From contig OX381717.1 in assembly GCA_947462335.1 (NCBI GenBank), positions 43,319,523-43,383,522 of the forward strand: a stretch of DNA of 64,000 nt. The letters are read 5' to 3'. The stretch is from Harmothoe impar. Its lineage: Eukaryota; Annelida; Polychaeta; Phyllodocida; Polynoidae. Both the position numbers and the translations under genes were made by a program. Numbering within the stretch: the first letter of the stretch is position 1; the number at the start of each line of letters is the position of its first letter. Of the stretch, positions 46,185-56,690 are shown piece by piece. Below the pieces are notes generated by a model. That model was not told the origin of the DNA, made no database searches, and saw only the letters and a list, made by a program, of their open reading frames with translations.

Positions 46185-47739
46185 TTTATGAAGGAATATA
46201 GGCCAGTGTTATATCAAGTCCATTTAATAGGCATGATGTGTATATACAGCATATCACTAAATAGAGTAAGGTTTTATTGATGCAAGAATTGTATGATTTT
46301 TATGATTATGCTGGGCCAGTGAGAATGGACCCATGAGACAACTTTCTTCACATACATGTAATGTGCATTTTATCAGAGTGGAAGTGCATTATTTCCTTTT
46401 ATTGTTTACTGTCATAGAACTTTGAACATTTTTATCTATGTTTTGACATTGAGTTTGGTAGGCATGGCCCCTCAGATTAGAGGTGAGCGTTTTACCCCTG
46501 AGCTAACTCAGCTAAAGTTTCTTATTCACTGTTATCCAACAAAATTGATATAAAATGATGTTCATCCATATATAATCTTTTTAGTATATGAAAAGGAAAA
46601 ACAGGAGTAACTGTAATAGAGATGTGCATTTATATATTGAAAAACTACATGTTGATGTTCATTTTACGTTTCATATAATGGCATTATCTGTATTGCTATT
46701 CATGTTTAAGTTGCAAAAGCACTATTTTTGTTGGAGTAAGATTTATGTTGTTGATATACATGAATAGGCTAGAGGAATGTACTTTCTGGTGTATTCCACG
46801 TCTGATATAAGCTTATCATTGTGAGCAAAAAGGGCAATTTTATGTAGACATGTATGGAAATAACTTACTGAACTTCTTGTACTGTGTGTTAATATTTTGG
46901 AAGAATCGCGAGAAAACTACAGGAAACTCAATAAAGTTATATAAGGCATCTGTTTTCCCAGTTATTTTCACAATAATTGTGTCAGACAGTAATTTCAACA
47001 TTGGTAATTCGAGTGATCTTTGTAACATAATGTAACATGGCCAAGAACTCATTGTTTATACAAACATTATTTGTTAAATGAAGGTTATTTGTTTGGAAAT
47101 ATGTTGTTGTCCAAACTAGAGGATGTGGCAAATTTGAAAATAAACGATGACAGCTTCAAATTATGATAGTCCCTTTTTGAGTTAACATAGTGAATATTAT
47201 AGTAGGGAGGCTGAATGTTACGGTATGACACATGAAAAACAATTCTTTTTTTTTAATGTTGCAAGTAAGTGGTTTTCCAAACTCATGTAGATAAATATGG
47301 ACAAAATCACTAATCACAAGATCACATTAGAATTTACATTTCCAAAATCAATATTTGCGTTCTGTATGCGAAATTTGCAGTGGGGATGAGGGTGGAATGT
47401 TGATGTGGAGAGGTCCCTTTTTCGAGGCCTGTTACATAAATTATGCAAAACCTACACATTAGAAATGTGAAAATAGCCAGCTAGATTTAATCACCTTTAT
47501 TTGCATTTTCTTCATTTGTTTCTACATGCTAGGCATATGGTAAATTTTGGTATTTCTCTAGCTACCTTTATGGACGCGTATGGAAAATGGCAAAGAGTAT
47601 TGCAAACAAAAGTAACTGCATGGTTTTGGCTGCCCTTAAAGGGTTAATAGCTGAAAAAAGAATACTAGATGTGCACCTGCCGAAAAGTGCCAGGGGGTAA
47701 AGACCTGTTCAAATTGAACAAAACCCTAGCATACTATCC
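46185..47739. other. 3' UTR and downstream region of the second KDZ-element gene
   Basis: AT-rich sequence after the TGA at 46182-46184, with AATAAA at 46930 and 47139 as possible polyadenylation signals. No further gene seen before the subterminal repeats. Confidence 0.45.
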
Positions 47740-48456
47740 CAATGTGATACAGCACAATGTTTGGAAATAGCAGTGAATGCCATTGCTCGAAGGGATTGAG
47801 TAGACGGGTTCCAGGTCAGTGTCCAGGATGTTTGGAAATATGATTGAGCAGAGTGGGGCATTGAGTGGAAATGGCTTGGATTGATCATATATAGAAATAC
47901 CATTGAGCAGATAACAGGATTGAGTGGACAGGAGTCAAATAGTGGATGTCTGGAATTACTATAGAGCAGATATGAGCATTGGGCGGACAATGCCCAGGAT
48001 GTTGGGTATAGCATTGAACAGAGAGGGGCATTGGGTGGACAGGGTTCAGATTTGATAATAGAAAAACGCATTGAGCAGATATGAGCATTGGGCGGACAAT
48101 GCCCAGGATGTTGGGTATAGCATTGAACAGAGAGGGGCATTGGGTGGACAGGGTTCAGATTTGATAATAGAAAAACGCATTGAGCAGACAGGGCCATTGA
48201 GCGGGTAGGGCTGAGATAGGATATTGGTAAAAAGTATTGAGCAGACAGGAGCATTGAACGGACAGGACTCGCATATGATAATAGAAAAATGCATTGGGCG
48301 GACAGGGCATTGGGCGGACAGGTCTAAGATAGGATATATGGAAAAGGTATTGAGCAGACAGGAGCATTGAGCAGACAGGGCTCATAGATTAGATTGAAGT
48401 ACTGAGCAGACAGGGACATTGAGTGGACATATGTCAGATGAGATGTTTGGACATAA
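47740..48456 (-). repeat. Right subterminal tandem repeats of the KDZ element
   Basis: About 25 diverged words of the type ATTGAGCAGACAGGGC / ATTGGGCGGACA, grouped in larger units (a block at about 47955-48060 recurs at 48075-48180). Reverse complement matches the two CTCAATG words just inside the left end. Minus-strand open frames across the array are artefacts. Likely transposase-binding sites (inference). Confidence 0.85.
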
Positions 48457-48580
48457 CATTGAGCAGATAAGGGTATTGAGCAGTCATGCCAGAGATATGC
48501 CCTGTCCTCTCAATACCTACTGAGCGCCTACGGCGTTAATCACTCAATGCTCTATTGAGAGGACATGGTTGGACCGGGTG
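48457..48580 (-). repeat. Right terminal inverted repeat of the KDZ element
   Basis: The reverse complement of the left repeat along its whole 124 bases, including the 57-base hairpin block (48506-48562) and the tip GGACCGGGTG. Confidence 0.9.
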
Positions 48581-48587
48581 CAGTATC
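48581..48587 (+). repeat. Probable target-site duplication of the 38.8-kb element, right copy
   Basis: CAGTATC against CACATATC at 9818-9825. It is followed directly by LINE spacer sequence (ACTGTG, then CATACGGAATATCCATGCATC), homologous to 9638-9690. Confidence 0.55.
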
Positions 48588-49274
48588 ACTGTGTTCCATA
48601 AATTCTCTCTCATACGGAATATCCATGCATCTTTTCTGATGCGGGTAGACCACCTGAGCTACTTCTCTATATCACATTACATCACTTGTATTATTTGTAT
48701 ATAATGCCATTGTCGACATAATCATATTAACCCCCATACATCTCTTCTGATGTGGGTGGCTTACCATTATATTTTTGTTGACCATGTACACCAGTGGTAA
48801 TACGTCATTGTTGTGTTTGTGACTGAACTATGATCTGTCTGTCCCTCTCATGTGGTTAATCCATGCATCTTTTCTGATGTGGACTGACCACCTGAGTCAC
48901 GACTATACGTTAAGTTTAAGTTTATTAATATAACGACTACCGTCGTAATATACAGCCTAGCTGAACCTAGCTTCCACATTTCCTGAGCCCACGGTATGGG
49001 ACCCTAGGAAATTATTGTAGAGGTAGATTTAGATTTAGAGGTAGAACTAGCCTAGTGCAGATCTTCAATTTCAATTTCAATATGAAACCATAATTTACCT
49101 AAGTTAGACTCAAGTGCTCTTACTTGATTACCACTGCCCAGTACGCGACTGACTCAGAAATGTAACAGTCTAATAATATAATCACTCACTGAATACTAGT
49201 TAGTTAGACCGGTCATGGACTAGAAACAAACCCGCCAAAAATGTGAGGTAGCCATATTCACTACATAACTCGAA

Positions 49275-49490
49275 ATGCAATCACACATATGGAAAGCTCA
49301 CAAAGTATTAATGCACCTTGTAAATACCTACACCGGCTCCAAAGACGCCCGCTATAGTGCCTTATGCACTATGAACCTAGTACCTAAGATTTATCCATCC
49401 TCAACAAATTCATTGTATGAAACTGGCTTGCTTAGACTGCAACCTTGTTGTCATGCCCTGTCACCTAGAGCCGGATCGTCCTTAAAATGA
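49275..49490 (+). CDS. Small LINE ORF overlapping ORF2 by ATGA
   Basis: Seventy-one codons starting at ATG 49275; its TGA (49488-49490) overlaps the ATG of ORF2 (49487). No domain is recognised. The overlap resembles the stop-restart junctions LINEs use to translate ORF2, so it may be the end of an upstream ORF or a short leader ORF coupling ORF2 translation. The ORF itself could be chance. Confidence 0.4.
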   Translation: MQSHIWKAHKVLMHLVNTYTGSKDARYSALCTMNLVPKIYPSSTNSLYETGLLRLQPCCHALSPRAGSSLK

Positions 49491-50554
49491 CCACGGCCAT
49501 TCCAGACCTGATCTCTATGACAGGTCTGAAAATAGGGCATTACAATATAAGAAGTCAGAATAGGAAATTTAGTCAGATGTCTGATCTAGTAAAGCTTTTT
49601 GACATCATGTGTATAAGCGAAAGTTGGTTATTGGCTGAATTCCCTAACCAAAAACTTTTCATAGATGGCTATGGATTCTTTAGGATGGATAGAATAGTTG
49701 ATAAGGCTGGGGGTGGGTTACTTTTCTATGTATGCGACAGGCTAGCCCCTTATTGTTCACTTTTGAGCCCCTTAAGTATTTCAGACAAGGATATAGAGGC
49801 GATAGTGATAAACTACACGCAACCTAAACACAGGTTGACCTCGTTCATCCATGTATATAGACCGCCTAATGGCAGTTATGTAAACTGTATTGACACAGCA
49901 CTTAAACTATGTCAGCACCCCACCTTACATGGTAGAGAAAGGTGGCTAATAGGCGACATAAACGTGGATTTGCTACAGCCTGACAACTGTAAAACTAAAT
50001 ACTATAACCTGGCAGTATCAGATGCCAATCTTACTAATATTATCTTAGAAATAACCCGTCCACATCCTAACCAACATGGTGGAACCTGTATAGACCTAAT
50101 TAGCACGGACAGTGACAAAGTGATGCATAAGGGGACGCTCCCCTATTTGATTAGTGATCACTTGCCTATCTATGCCGCTAAGAAAAAGGTCAAGGAGGCC
50201 TATGTGGTTAGGACCACCCGTGGCCGCTCGTATAGAAATTATGATCAATCTGATTTCTTTGATCACCTTCTTTCATTTAACTGGACCCCTTTCTATACAA
50301 CCTCTAATGTAGATGAAAAATGGTCCCTTATCCTTTCTTGTATAACTAATTATCTTGATGAATGCTGTCCTATAAGAGACATGTCCTTTAAGGACCGCAA
50401 CAAGCCTTGGATTACGCAGGATATTCTCGAATCTATACATGAGAGAAACGAATATATGAGGGAATATTCAGCCAATATGGACCCCGACCTCCTTGAGAAA
50501 GCGAAGCAAGTGAGGAGGGACATTAATGCTAAAAACCCGCTCGGCGGAAGATGA
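49487..50554 (+). CDS. LINE ORF2, N-terminal part: APE-type endonuclease
   Basis: Exonuclease-endonuclease-phosphatase fold that nicks target DNA to prime reverse transcription. Motifs in order: KIGHYNIRSQNRK (Asn), CISESWL (catalytic Glu), VYRPPN, LIGDINVDL (Asp/Asn), CIDLI and LISDHLPI (Ser-Asp-His). The reading frame then runs into a stop at 50552-50554, while the reverse transcriptase continues in another frame from about 50526. The break falls at AAAAACCC (about 50531-50538), where one extra base would account for it. Confidence 0.88.
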   Translation: MTTAIPDLISMTGLKIGHYNIRSQNRKFSQMSDLVKLFDIMCISESWLLAEFPNQKLFIDGYGFFRMDRIVDKAGGGLLFYVCDRLAPYCSLLSPLSISDKDIEAIVINYTQPKHRLTSFIHVYRPPNGSYVNCIDTALKLCQHPTLHGRERWLIGDINVDLLQPDNCKTKYYNLAVSDANLTNIILEITRPHPNQHGGTCIDLISTDSDKVMHKGTLPYLISDHLPIYAAKKKVKEAYVVRTTRGRSYRNYDQSDFFDHLLSFNWTPFYTTSNVDEKWSLILSCITNYLDECCPIRDMSFKDRNKPWITQDILESIHERNEYMREYSANMDPDLLEKAKQVRRDINAKNPLGGR

Positions 50555-52403
50555 ATACTTCCACACCAAGTTAAATAAGCTAGCGAACAATCCTACAAAG
50601 TTCTGGCGTGAACTGGCGATGCTGTTGGGTAAAACTGAACCCAACAAGCCAGAGGTCGTGCTAAAACGCTCAGACACCGGTGAAGATCTCAGGGGGAATA
50701 CTGTCCCACCTTATATAAATGAGTTCTTCACTAGCATTGGGTCTAAACTATTTGCCTCCCTAGGCAATTTGCCAAATGTGACCACCCTCCTTACTCCTTC
50801 AAGTTTGACATATAACCCGACATCCACTACTAATGTCCCCTACTCTCGAGTCTTGGAACTTGTAAAGGCCATAGAAGTACATAAATCAAGCGGACTAGAC
50901 AACATTAACACTGCTGTACTCAAAGACGCCCTACTAATACTAGCACCCCAACTAACCTCCTTAATAAACCATGGCCTGCACACAATCTCGTTCCCGCGGG
51001 AATGGGCATGTGCTAATGTTGTACCCCTGCCAAAATCCGGCAATTTACTAGATATTGGCAACTGGAGGCCTATCTCCCTGCTCCCCACGCCCAGCAAAAT
51101 TATGGAGCGTATTGTATATGAGCGCATCTATAGTTTCTTAGAAGACAATAACCTGCTTAGTGAGTCTCAGTATGGTTTCCGGGCGTCCAGGGGGACAAAT
51201 GATGCGGTATTCAGACTGATAAATGATATTTATACAGCTCAAGATAGATCTGAATACCTGCTGGCTTGTTTCCTGGACGTCCGGAAGGCTTTTGACAGCA
51301 TCCACCACACTGAACTCATTGCTAGAATGAGAAAGCTTGGCCTGCCCTCCTTATATACCGACTGGCTTTTTGCATACCTGGGAGATAGAAGCCAAAGAGT
51401 CACATGTAATGGCAGCTCTTCAAGCACCCTCCCAATCTCCTATGGAGTCCCCCAAGGTTCCATATTGGGACCCCTACTATTCATTTGCTATGTAAATAGC
51501 CTGCCTAATATTATAGAACATTGTAAGGTAATAATGTACGCGGATGATGTGGTTTTTTACACCACCTCGTCTAACTTCCATATAGCTGAGAGCAAGCTTC
51601 AGCAAGATGCTACTAAAGTTCACAGCTGGTTCTGCAAAAGTGGACTTGTAATTCACACAGGCAAGACCAAAATTGAGGTTTTCAACCCCCCCACCCATGA
51701 TATTCCCCCCCCCCCCCCCCCCACGATAACCATGGGAAATGTCACCCTGCAATCTTGCACCAGCTATGAATATCTTGGCATAATCCTAGACCAGGACATA
51801 ACACTTAAAAGCACAATAAGTAAAAATGTCAGTAGCGCCTCTAACAGGTGTTACATGTTGGGTAATATGCGGCGCAGAATGTCTCTGACCACCGCTGTTC
51901 TTGTGTATAAGCAGACCATAATGCCTGTGCTCGAATATTGTGGTTATCTCTTTAATGGAGTTGTACATGCCCAACGCAAAAGGCTGCAACAAATGCAAAA
52001 CAGATGCCTCCGTGTAAGCCTAAATGTTCAGAAAAGATACCACATCGGTGATCTACATAAAGAAGCTAATGTGGACTACCTGGGAGTCCGTTTTGATATG
52101 CAACTGTTACTACTAATCCATAAATACATGTATACTAAACACCATGACCCCCGAGAACTGGGCCTTGCGTTTAAGCAACCACTTGCCTGTGGGCGTACTA
52201 CTCGCTCTACTAATACTGGCTTGTTAATCTACCCACAATCCATCACCCTAGGCTTTCGTAAGAGCCCCCTATACAGGGGCATAGATCTCTGGAATACCCT
52301 TAACGCATCATGTCGGCTTCAACCTGACCGAAATGCTTTCAAGGTTAAAGCAAGACAAACTGTACAACGCCTATTCTTGTCAAAAATGCCAATTAATGGT
52401 TGA
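50526..52403 (+). CDS. LINE ORF2, C-terminal part: reverse transcriptase
   Basis: Non-LTR reverse transcriptase that copies the LINE RNA at the nicked site. Motifs in order: SSGLDNINTAVLKD, NWRPISLLP, the fingers segment SQYGFRASRGTNDA, ACFLDVRKAFDSI (Asp), YGVPQGSILGPLLF, VIMYADDVVF (catalytic YADD), GKTKIE and a thumb/C-terminal part with VLEYCGYLF and QNRCLRV. No RNase H domain or zinc knuckle is visible. The ATG at 50526 is internal; the true ORF2 start is at 49487. Apart from the frameshift near 50535 the domain looks intact. A C-run at 51706-51722 lies in frame. Confidence 0.9.
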   Translation: MLKTRSAEDEYFHTKLNKLANNPTKFWRELAMLLGKTEPNKPEVVLKRSDTGEDLRGNTVPPYINEFFTSIGSKLFASLGNLPNVTTLLTPSSLTYNPTSTTNVPYSRVLELVKAIEVHKSSGLDNINTAVLKDALLILAPQLTSLINHGLHTISFPREWACANVVPLPKSGNLLDIGNWRPISLLPTPSKIMERIVYERIYSFLEDNNLLSESQYGFRASRGTNDAVFRLINDIYTAQDRSEYLLACFLDVRKAFDSIHHTELIARMRKLGLPSLYTDWLFAYLGDRSQRVTCNGSSSSTLPISYGVPQGSILGPLLFICYVNSLPNIIEHCKVIMYADDVVFYTTSSNFHIAESKLQQDATKVHSWFCKSGLVIHTGKTKIEVFNPPTHDIPPPPPPTITMGNVTLQSCTSYEYLGIILDQDITLKSTISKNVSSASNRCYMLGNMRRRMSLTTAVLVYKQTIMPVLEYCGYLFNGVVHAQRKRLQQMQNRCLRVSLNVQKRYHIGDLHKEANVDYLGVRFDMQLLLLIHKYMYTKHHDPRELGLAFKQPLACGRTTRSTNTGLLIYPQSITLGFRKSPLYRGIDLWNTLNASCRLQPDRNAFKVKARQTVQRLFLSKMPING

Positions 52404-52740
52404 TGAGGCAACATTTATTGTTAAACAAAGAAGACAATAACGCCCGCATCCATCGCAATATTGTAACATACCATCTTTACAAATATTGTAAACAGCTAAA
52501 ATGTACCACTGCATAAATATAATGTTGACATCATCGTATATTATACTGAATGATAATGTATCAATTGTGTTCATATATACGGCATGTGCATAAGTCATAC
52601 GTATCCGATCTATGGACATATACTGATAGACAAATACTACTGCGAATGTATCGACACCATCATTACATCACCAATACGCATAGTATATTGAATGTATCGT
52701 ATTTGTTGAAAATCACTTCGTGAATAAATACGTTATAAAC

Positions 52741-54654
52741 TCAAAACAATAAACAGTCAAATTGCAGCAAATAGTGTGATTAGTCAAGACATATCTAAAT
52801 CGTAAAGATGTGGATGTACCAGCCTATAGGATTATGGTTCAGCATAAGATTGTAATTTCAACGACTCTATAGATAGCCTCAGGAAACTTATCCAGAGTGT
52901 TCTTTAGAACCTCTTGTTTTAGTTTGCCGAGTTCCCATTGGCTAGATTATTGGTTTTAGGTTCATATCCTTTCCCCAATCAAGGGCAAAAAATTAATGGG
53001 TTTTAAAATATGTGAAGAACAAATAGTGCCATGGTGATTCAGCATAGAATCTGTGGCTTGTTGATATCAGGATGTTATTCAAAGATTCACCAGGTAGACA
53101 TTCAGGAGCTTTGATGTTGTCACCTAGCCTACGGGGACTTTTCCACTAAAGCCTAAAATATTGAGTCTCAATGTGTGTCTTTTTACTTTTGGGTACCATT
53201 CAGGAGTTCTGTAAATGGCATGTAAAATTATATTATTATGTTCCTTTCCTCTTCCACTCCACATTATGTGTAACTGATTCTTGCAATTATGTAGATATAT
53301 AGAAAAGAACTGTACCAGGTAAGATAATGCTATGGAAGTTAACTTGAACATGATGGCCAAATTCAACAAGACTTCAGCAAAAAGAATAGATTGATAGCAG
53401 TCACAGTGAGTCAGCTTTTTGCATGGATGTGAACTCACAAGAATGCTGAGGACATTTCTGACTAGTTCTCATCTTTTTATGTCAACCTTTTAGAAATAAT
53501 CTAACTTTTTTCAATAGCATGCATTGTACTTTTGCAAAATATCAAAAGGAAATTATGTATGCCTAGGAGAAGTTTCGATTCTCATTAGTGTGTCATTAAT
53601 AATGGTCTTAGTGGAATTTTGCCCTTAAGATAATGATTATTACTTATTAAATGTAAACTTTGAAGATATTAAAAGTACTAAACATACCACTTTGGGTCTT
53701 GGAGCAGGCGGGGCACGTCTTTTGAGTTCAGTACATTCTGTACAAATATTCCATTGGAATACCAGAAAATCATTGTTAAAGTTGACAGTGTATCACCGTA
53801 ATTGTGATTCATAAGATAACTTTATGGAGCATTACATGTTACTAGAAATGCTTGGTTAAAGAGATAAACCTCCCTCTACCATAAACATAAGCTCGAGTAG
53901 ACACTGCTTTAAAGATGGACCATAAACAGACTGTTATAGGAATAACTGTAGGTAGCAGCAAGGACTGTGGCATATCTGAGCAGTACTGATGAGTATGAGA
54001 TACTGAGGCTGCAGGGCGACCCGCCGCCGTTATCATTGTTCCTACACTGATTAGGGTGATGCACATCACCCTCATCACAAATGGCTGACGACATGTTAAA
54101 TGGAAGCTGTTTTATATACTAGGATAAAGGATCGAAACAACTCCATATTTTGCACCAAGCAGTCTCGCTCTAGTGGAGTCTGGCCAATTCCGACCAACTG
54201 GGTCATTTTCATACTCATACTCATTTTCATACTCATACAGATACAGATGTACTCATACTACAGTGATTTCTATAATGTTTTTTACTCAGGGAAATAGTCC
54301 AGGGTACTCTTTCAAAGCATCTGACATAGTCGTAGGCAAATTCTGACGTGGCAAATTCTGTTTGACAACCAAGTGTTTCAAAAGATTTTCCTTTGTATTT
54401 ATGATTTTCCAGATATCATCTGATTGTGAAATAGTAGCAATAAGAGCCTACATTCGGTGTTAAAATGGTATCGTCTCTCTGTGGCCTTATTTTGCTACTA
54501 TACCGACTGTGTCCATATGCTAAACTGGCCAAAAACTGGCATAAACCTGGCACAAAATAAGTGCAGAAGAGGAGCAATACGGTTCTAGCACAGAATAATA
54601 CCTTTTCCTGTCGCCATGGACTTAAACAGAACTTTATTTACAAAATATACATAC
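52741..54654. other. Intronic or intergenic DNA right of the LINE
   Basis: AT-rich, with no recognised domain in any frame. Weak minus-strand open frames at 53124-53438 and 53842-54094 have no support. The missing exon between the death domains and the GTPase could be here or outside the window. Confidence 0.4.
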
Positions 54655-56690
54655 CAATAGATTTGATGATATTATTAAGCTGCAGTTCCTGGAGTATCTT
54701 GATTAGGTCTTTATATTGATTTCTTGGTTCAGTCCTTTGTTGCCACCTCTGGAGCATTCGCAGTTCAGCATTATCTTTCAGACTTGTAGATACCATTGCA
54801 GCATCCATTTTGTAGTCGGATATCTTCAAAGATGATCCGACCGTTCGCCAGTGCCCTGTCAGTTTTTCAGATATGTCCTGGAATACTTTCTCGATGTCAC
54901 ACTCTGCAAGGAAATAATAGTAAGGGGCTGTGAATCACGAGATCAGGCCATCTTTGACCGGTTGCCTTCTTTGATGGGCTTGATAGAAAGCGGTTTATTT
55001 ATGGCAGTTGAGGATATTTATAAATGGGCTATAAATTACTAATCTATAGTGTTATAACATACATTAACCTTTTCAGCCCATGTATACCTTCATCTGCCCT
55101 GAAAAAAACCGTTTCAGGCACAGTATGCGATTTAGTAAAAAAGAAATACATTTTCAAATATACAATTTCTGCCGCCCAGAACATCTGACCAATAAATCTC
55201 AGATAGCCAGGGAACCATTTATCAATGGGAAATGATCGCATCAAGAGCAAAACATTAATATCTGGTAAAATCACGCAAATTTTCCAATGCATGGCTTTTG
55301 TTCAGAGCTTTCGTCCAGAGCTAGCTTTCGTCCAAAGCTTTTGTCCAGGGAGAGGGGGGAGGCAGGGAGGTAGGCAGGGAGGCGGGGGGGGGGCAGGGAG
55401 CCCTGGAGGCAGGGAGGGGTGATTATTTGGTAGCCATGCATGCCTGGACGATTCAGCTATATATATGTAAGGGGCTGCATGAATCGTTCACTGCTATATG
55501 TAAGGGTTGCATGAATCGTTCACTGCTTTACTTAAGCAATATTAAGCAAAATGAGTCGTTCAAACTTGAGAAATGGGCCCCAGACCTTGATGTTATAATA
55601 ATGGCCAAACTCTTACCTTTAACAAGGTTGGTATTCACTTCAGTAGCGATATGAGGCCTTCCCGCTACCTTTAATGCTTGAGCTAGTTGCTTTCTCACAT
55701 CATCTGCAGTCAAATGAGCGTGTTCGCCATACCACGTACTCAGCATCTGTCCAAGATATAGACTAAATTGAGCTTCAATGAGCTAGAGAACAAGCTAACT
55801 AAAAGTAATCGGCTCTCCCATTAGATCCAACTCCAAACATTTGCCTAAAACATGTCTGATATTACTGGAGTGATTGGAATGACAACTCAACCGTCGTCAA
55901 GTCTGAAACGGTTTTGATGGTGTTCATGGCTGATCTCAACATCCTAGGTCCCACGTTAACATCTCTTTGGCCGATGTTGTGTCAAACTCTGCACACCAAT
56001 AATGAGTATTCTACAAAAGCCTATTTAACATATTGATGATAATCAGGACATGATTTTTGTTCATGATTTTAATACTCATTTTATCTACTCGTTCCATTGT
56101 GTGTAGCGAATCTGTAATTTCGCTTTGCTTTTATATGCAGCATTGTTTTAATCGTTAACTTTTGTGCCGAAACATCTAACTCTGTGGTGTCTGCATCTGC
56201 AAAATTGGCCTAGTTGGAGGATAGATAGATGAGATCTAATTGAGGAAAGCAGCTAAAAAAAACTCAGTACCTGGTGATATATCCTATAATTTGGAATTTC
56301 ATTGAATAAGTTTATTCAGGACGTGTTTCCATGGAAACACACATGAAAACATAGTTTAATAGGGTCAAGCCTTGTACTAACATAATGTACCAGGCTCCAA
56401 CTGCTATTACATAAAATGATGATCCCTAGCACACATAGATTTTAGAAAAAATAACATGAGCCTTTGTGCTTCTGTGTGGGCACCGACTTTCTAAATTCTG
56501 ATTGCTGGCTTATGCGGTAATACCATAAATTAACCTACCCGTGCTGCATACTGTTTAGGCCTTGCTGTTGAAGGGGTGGCAAGCTTTTCAAGCTCATTGT
56601 AGGTAAAGCCGAGTCGTAAACCAAGTGAACGATATGTTTTGTGGTCTAGGAGTTGTGCTACTTTAATTATTTGGCGGGAGGTTAACTCAC
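54655..56690 (-). CDS. Two death domains of a host gene, three exons
   Basis: Exons in transcription order: 56690-56539, 55746-55617, 54903-54655; GT-AG borders and phases join. Exons 1 and 2 form the first death domain (ELTSRQIIKVAQLLDH ... YRSLGLRLGFTYNELEKL ... MLSTWYGEHAHL ... VRKQLAQALK); exon 3 holds a second (ISEKLTGHWRTVGSSLKISD ... LRMLQRWQQR ... YKDLIKILQEL). Both show the six-helix pattern with the helix-5 LxxW word. Death domains mediate homotypic assembly in apoptosis and innate immune signalling. The last exon ends with one spare base (phase 1), whereas the GTPase exon at 1220 begins in phase 0, so they do not splice directly. The 5' end and start codon were not found. Confidence 0.82.

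Larger units (their letters stand above)
9826..48580 (+). mobile_element. 38.8-kb KDZ-family (Kyakuja-Dileera-Zisupton) giant DNA transposon
   Basis: The ends are 124-bp inverted repeats (9826-9949 and 48457-48580), followed inwards by subterminal repeats. The insertion splits a LINE spacer repeat, and the LINE continues collinearly on the other side. Inside are two intact multi-exon plus-strand genes: a KDZ transposase (10307-26154) and a homeodomain-like protein (31063-46184). KDZ elements are cut-and-paste-type elements known from fungi, algae and animals; fish Zisupton is reported with inverted ends and 8-bp duplications. About 39 kb is very large for the group; much of that is introns filled with MITEs and minisatellites. 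Intact frames and matched ends argue for a fairly recent insertion. Confidence 0.88.
48588..52740 (+). mobile_element. LINE retrotransposon, 3' piece (spacer, ORF2, 3' UTR)
   Basis: Continues the LINE interrupted at 9825. It has spacer repeats (TCCATGCATCTTTTCTGATG at about 48620 and 48862), a 71-codon ORF overlapping ORF2 by ATGA, ORF2 with endonuclease and reverse transcriptase, and an AT-rich 3' UTR to roughly 52740. The 3' end and target duplication were not resolved. Domain order and motif style place it among APE-type LINEs of the Jockey/CR1 group; the clade is uncertain. Confidence 0.83.

Noticed and set aside
47709..48385. Overlapping minus-strand open frames rich in Ser, Cys and Pro
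   Set aside because: They follow the subterminal repeat array of the KDZ element; repeating peptides mirror the DNA repeat, with no domain or start context.
53124..54094. Minus-strand open frames as exons between the death domains and the GTPase
   Set aside because: No domain similarity, and no acceptor and donor pair giving the needed phase change could be supported.
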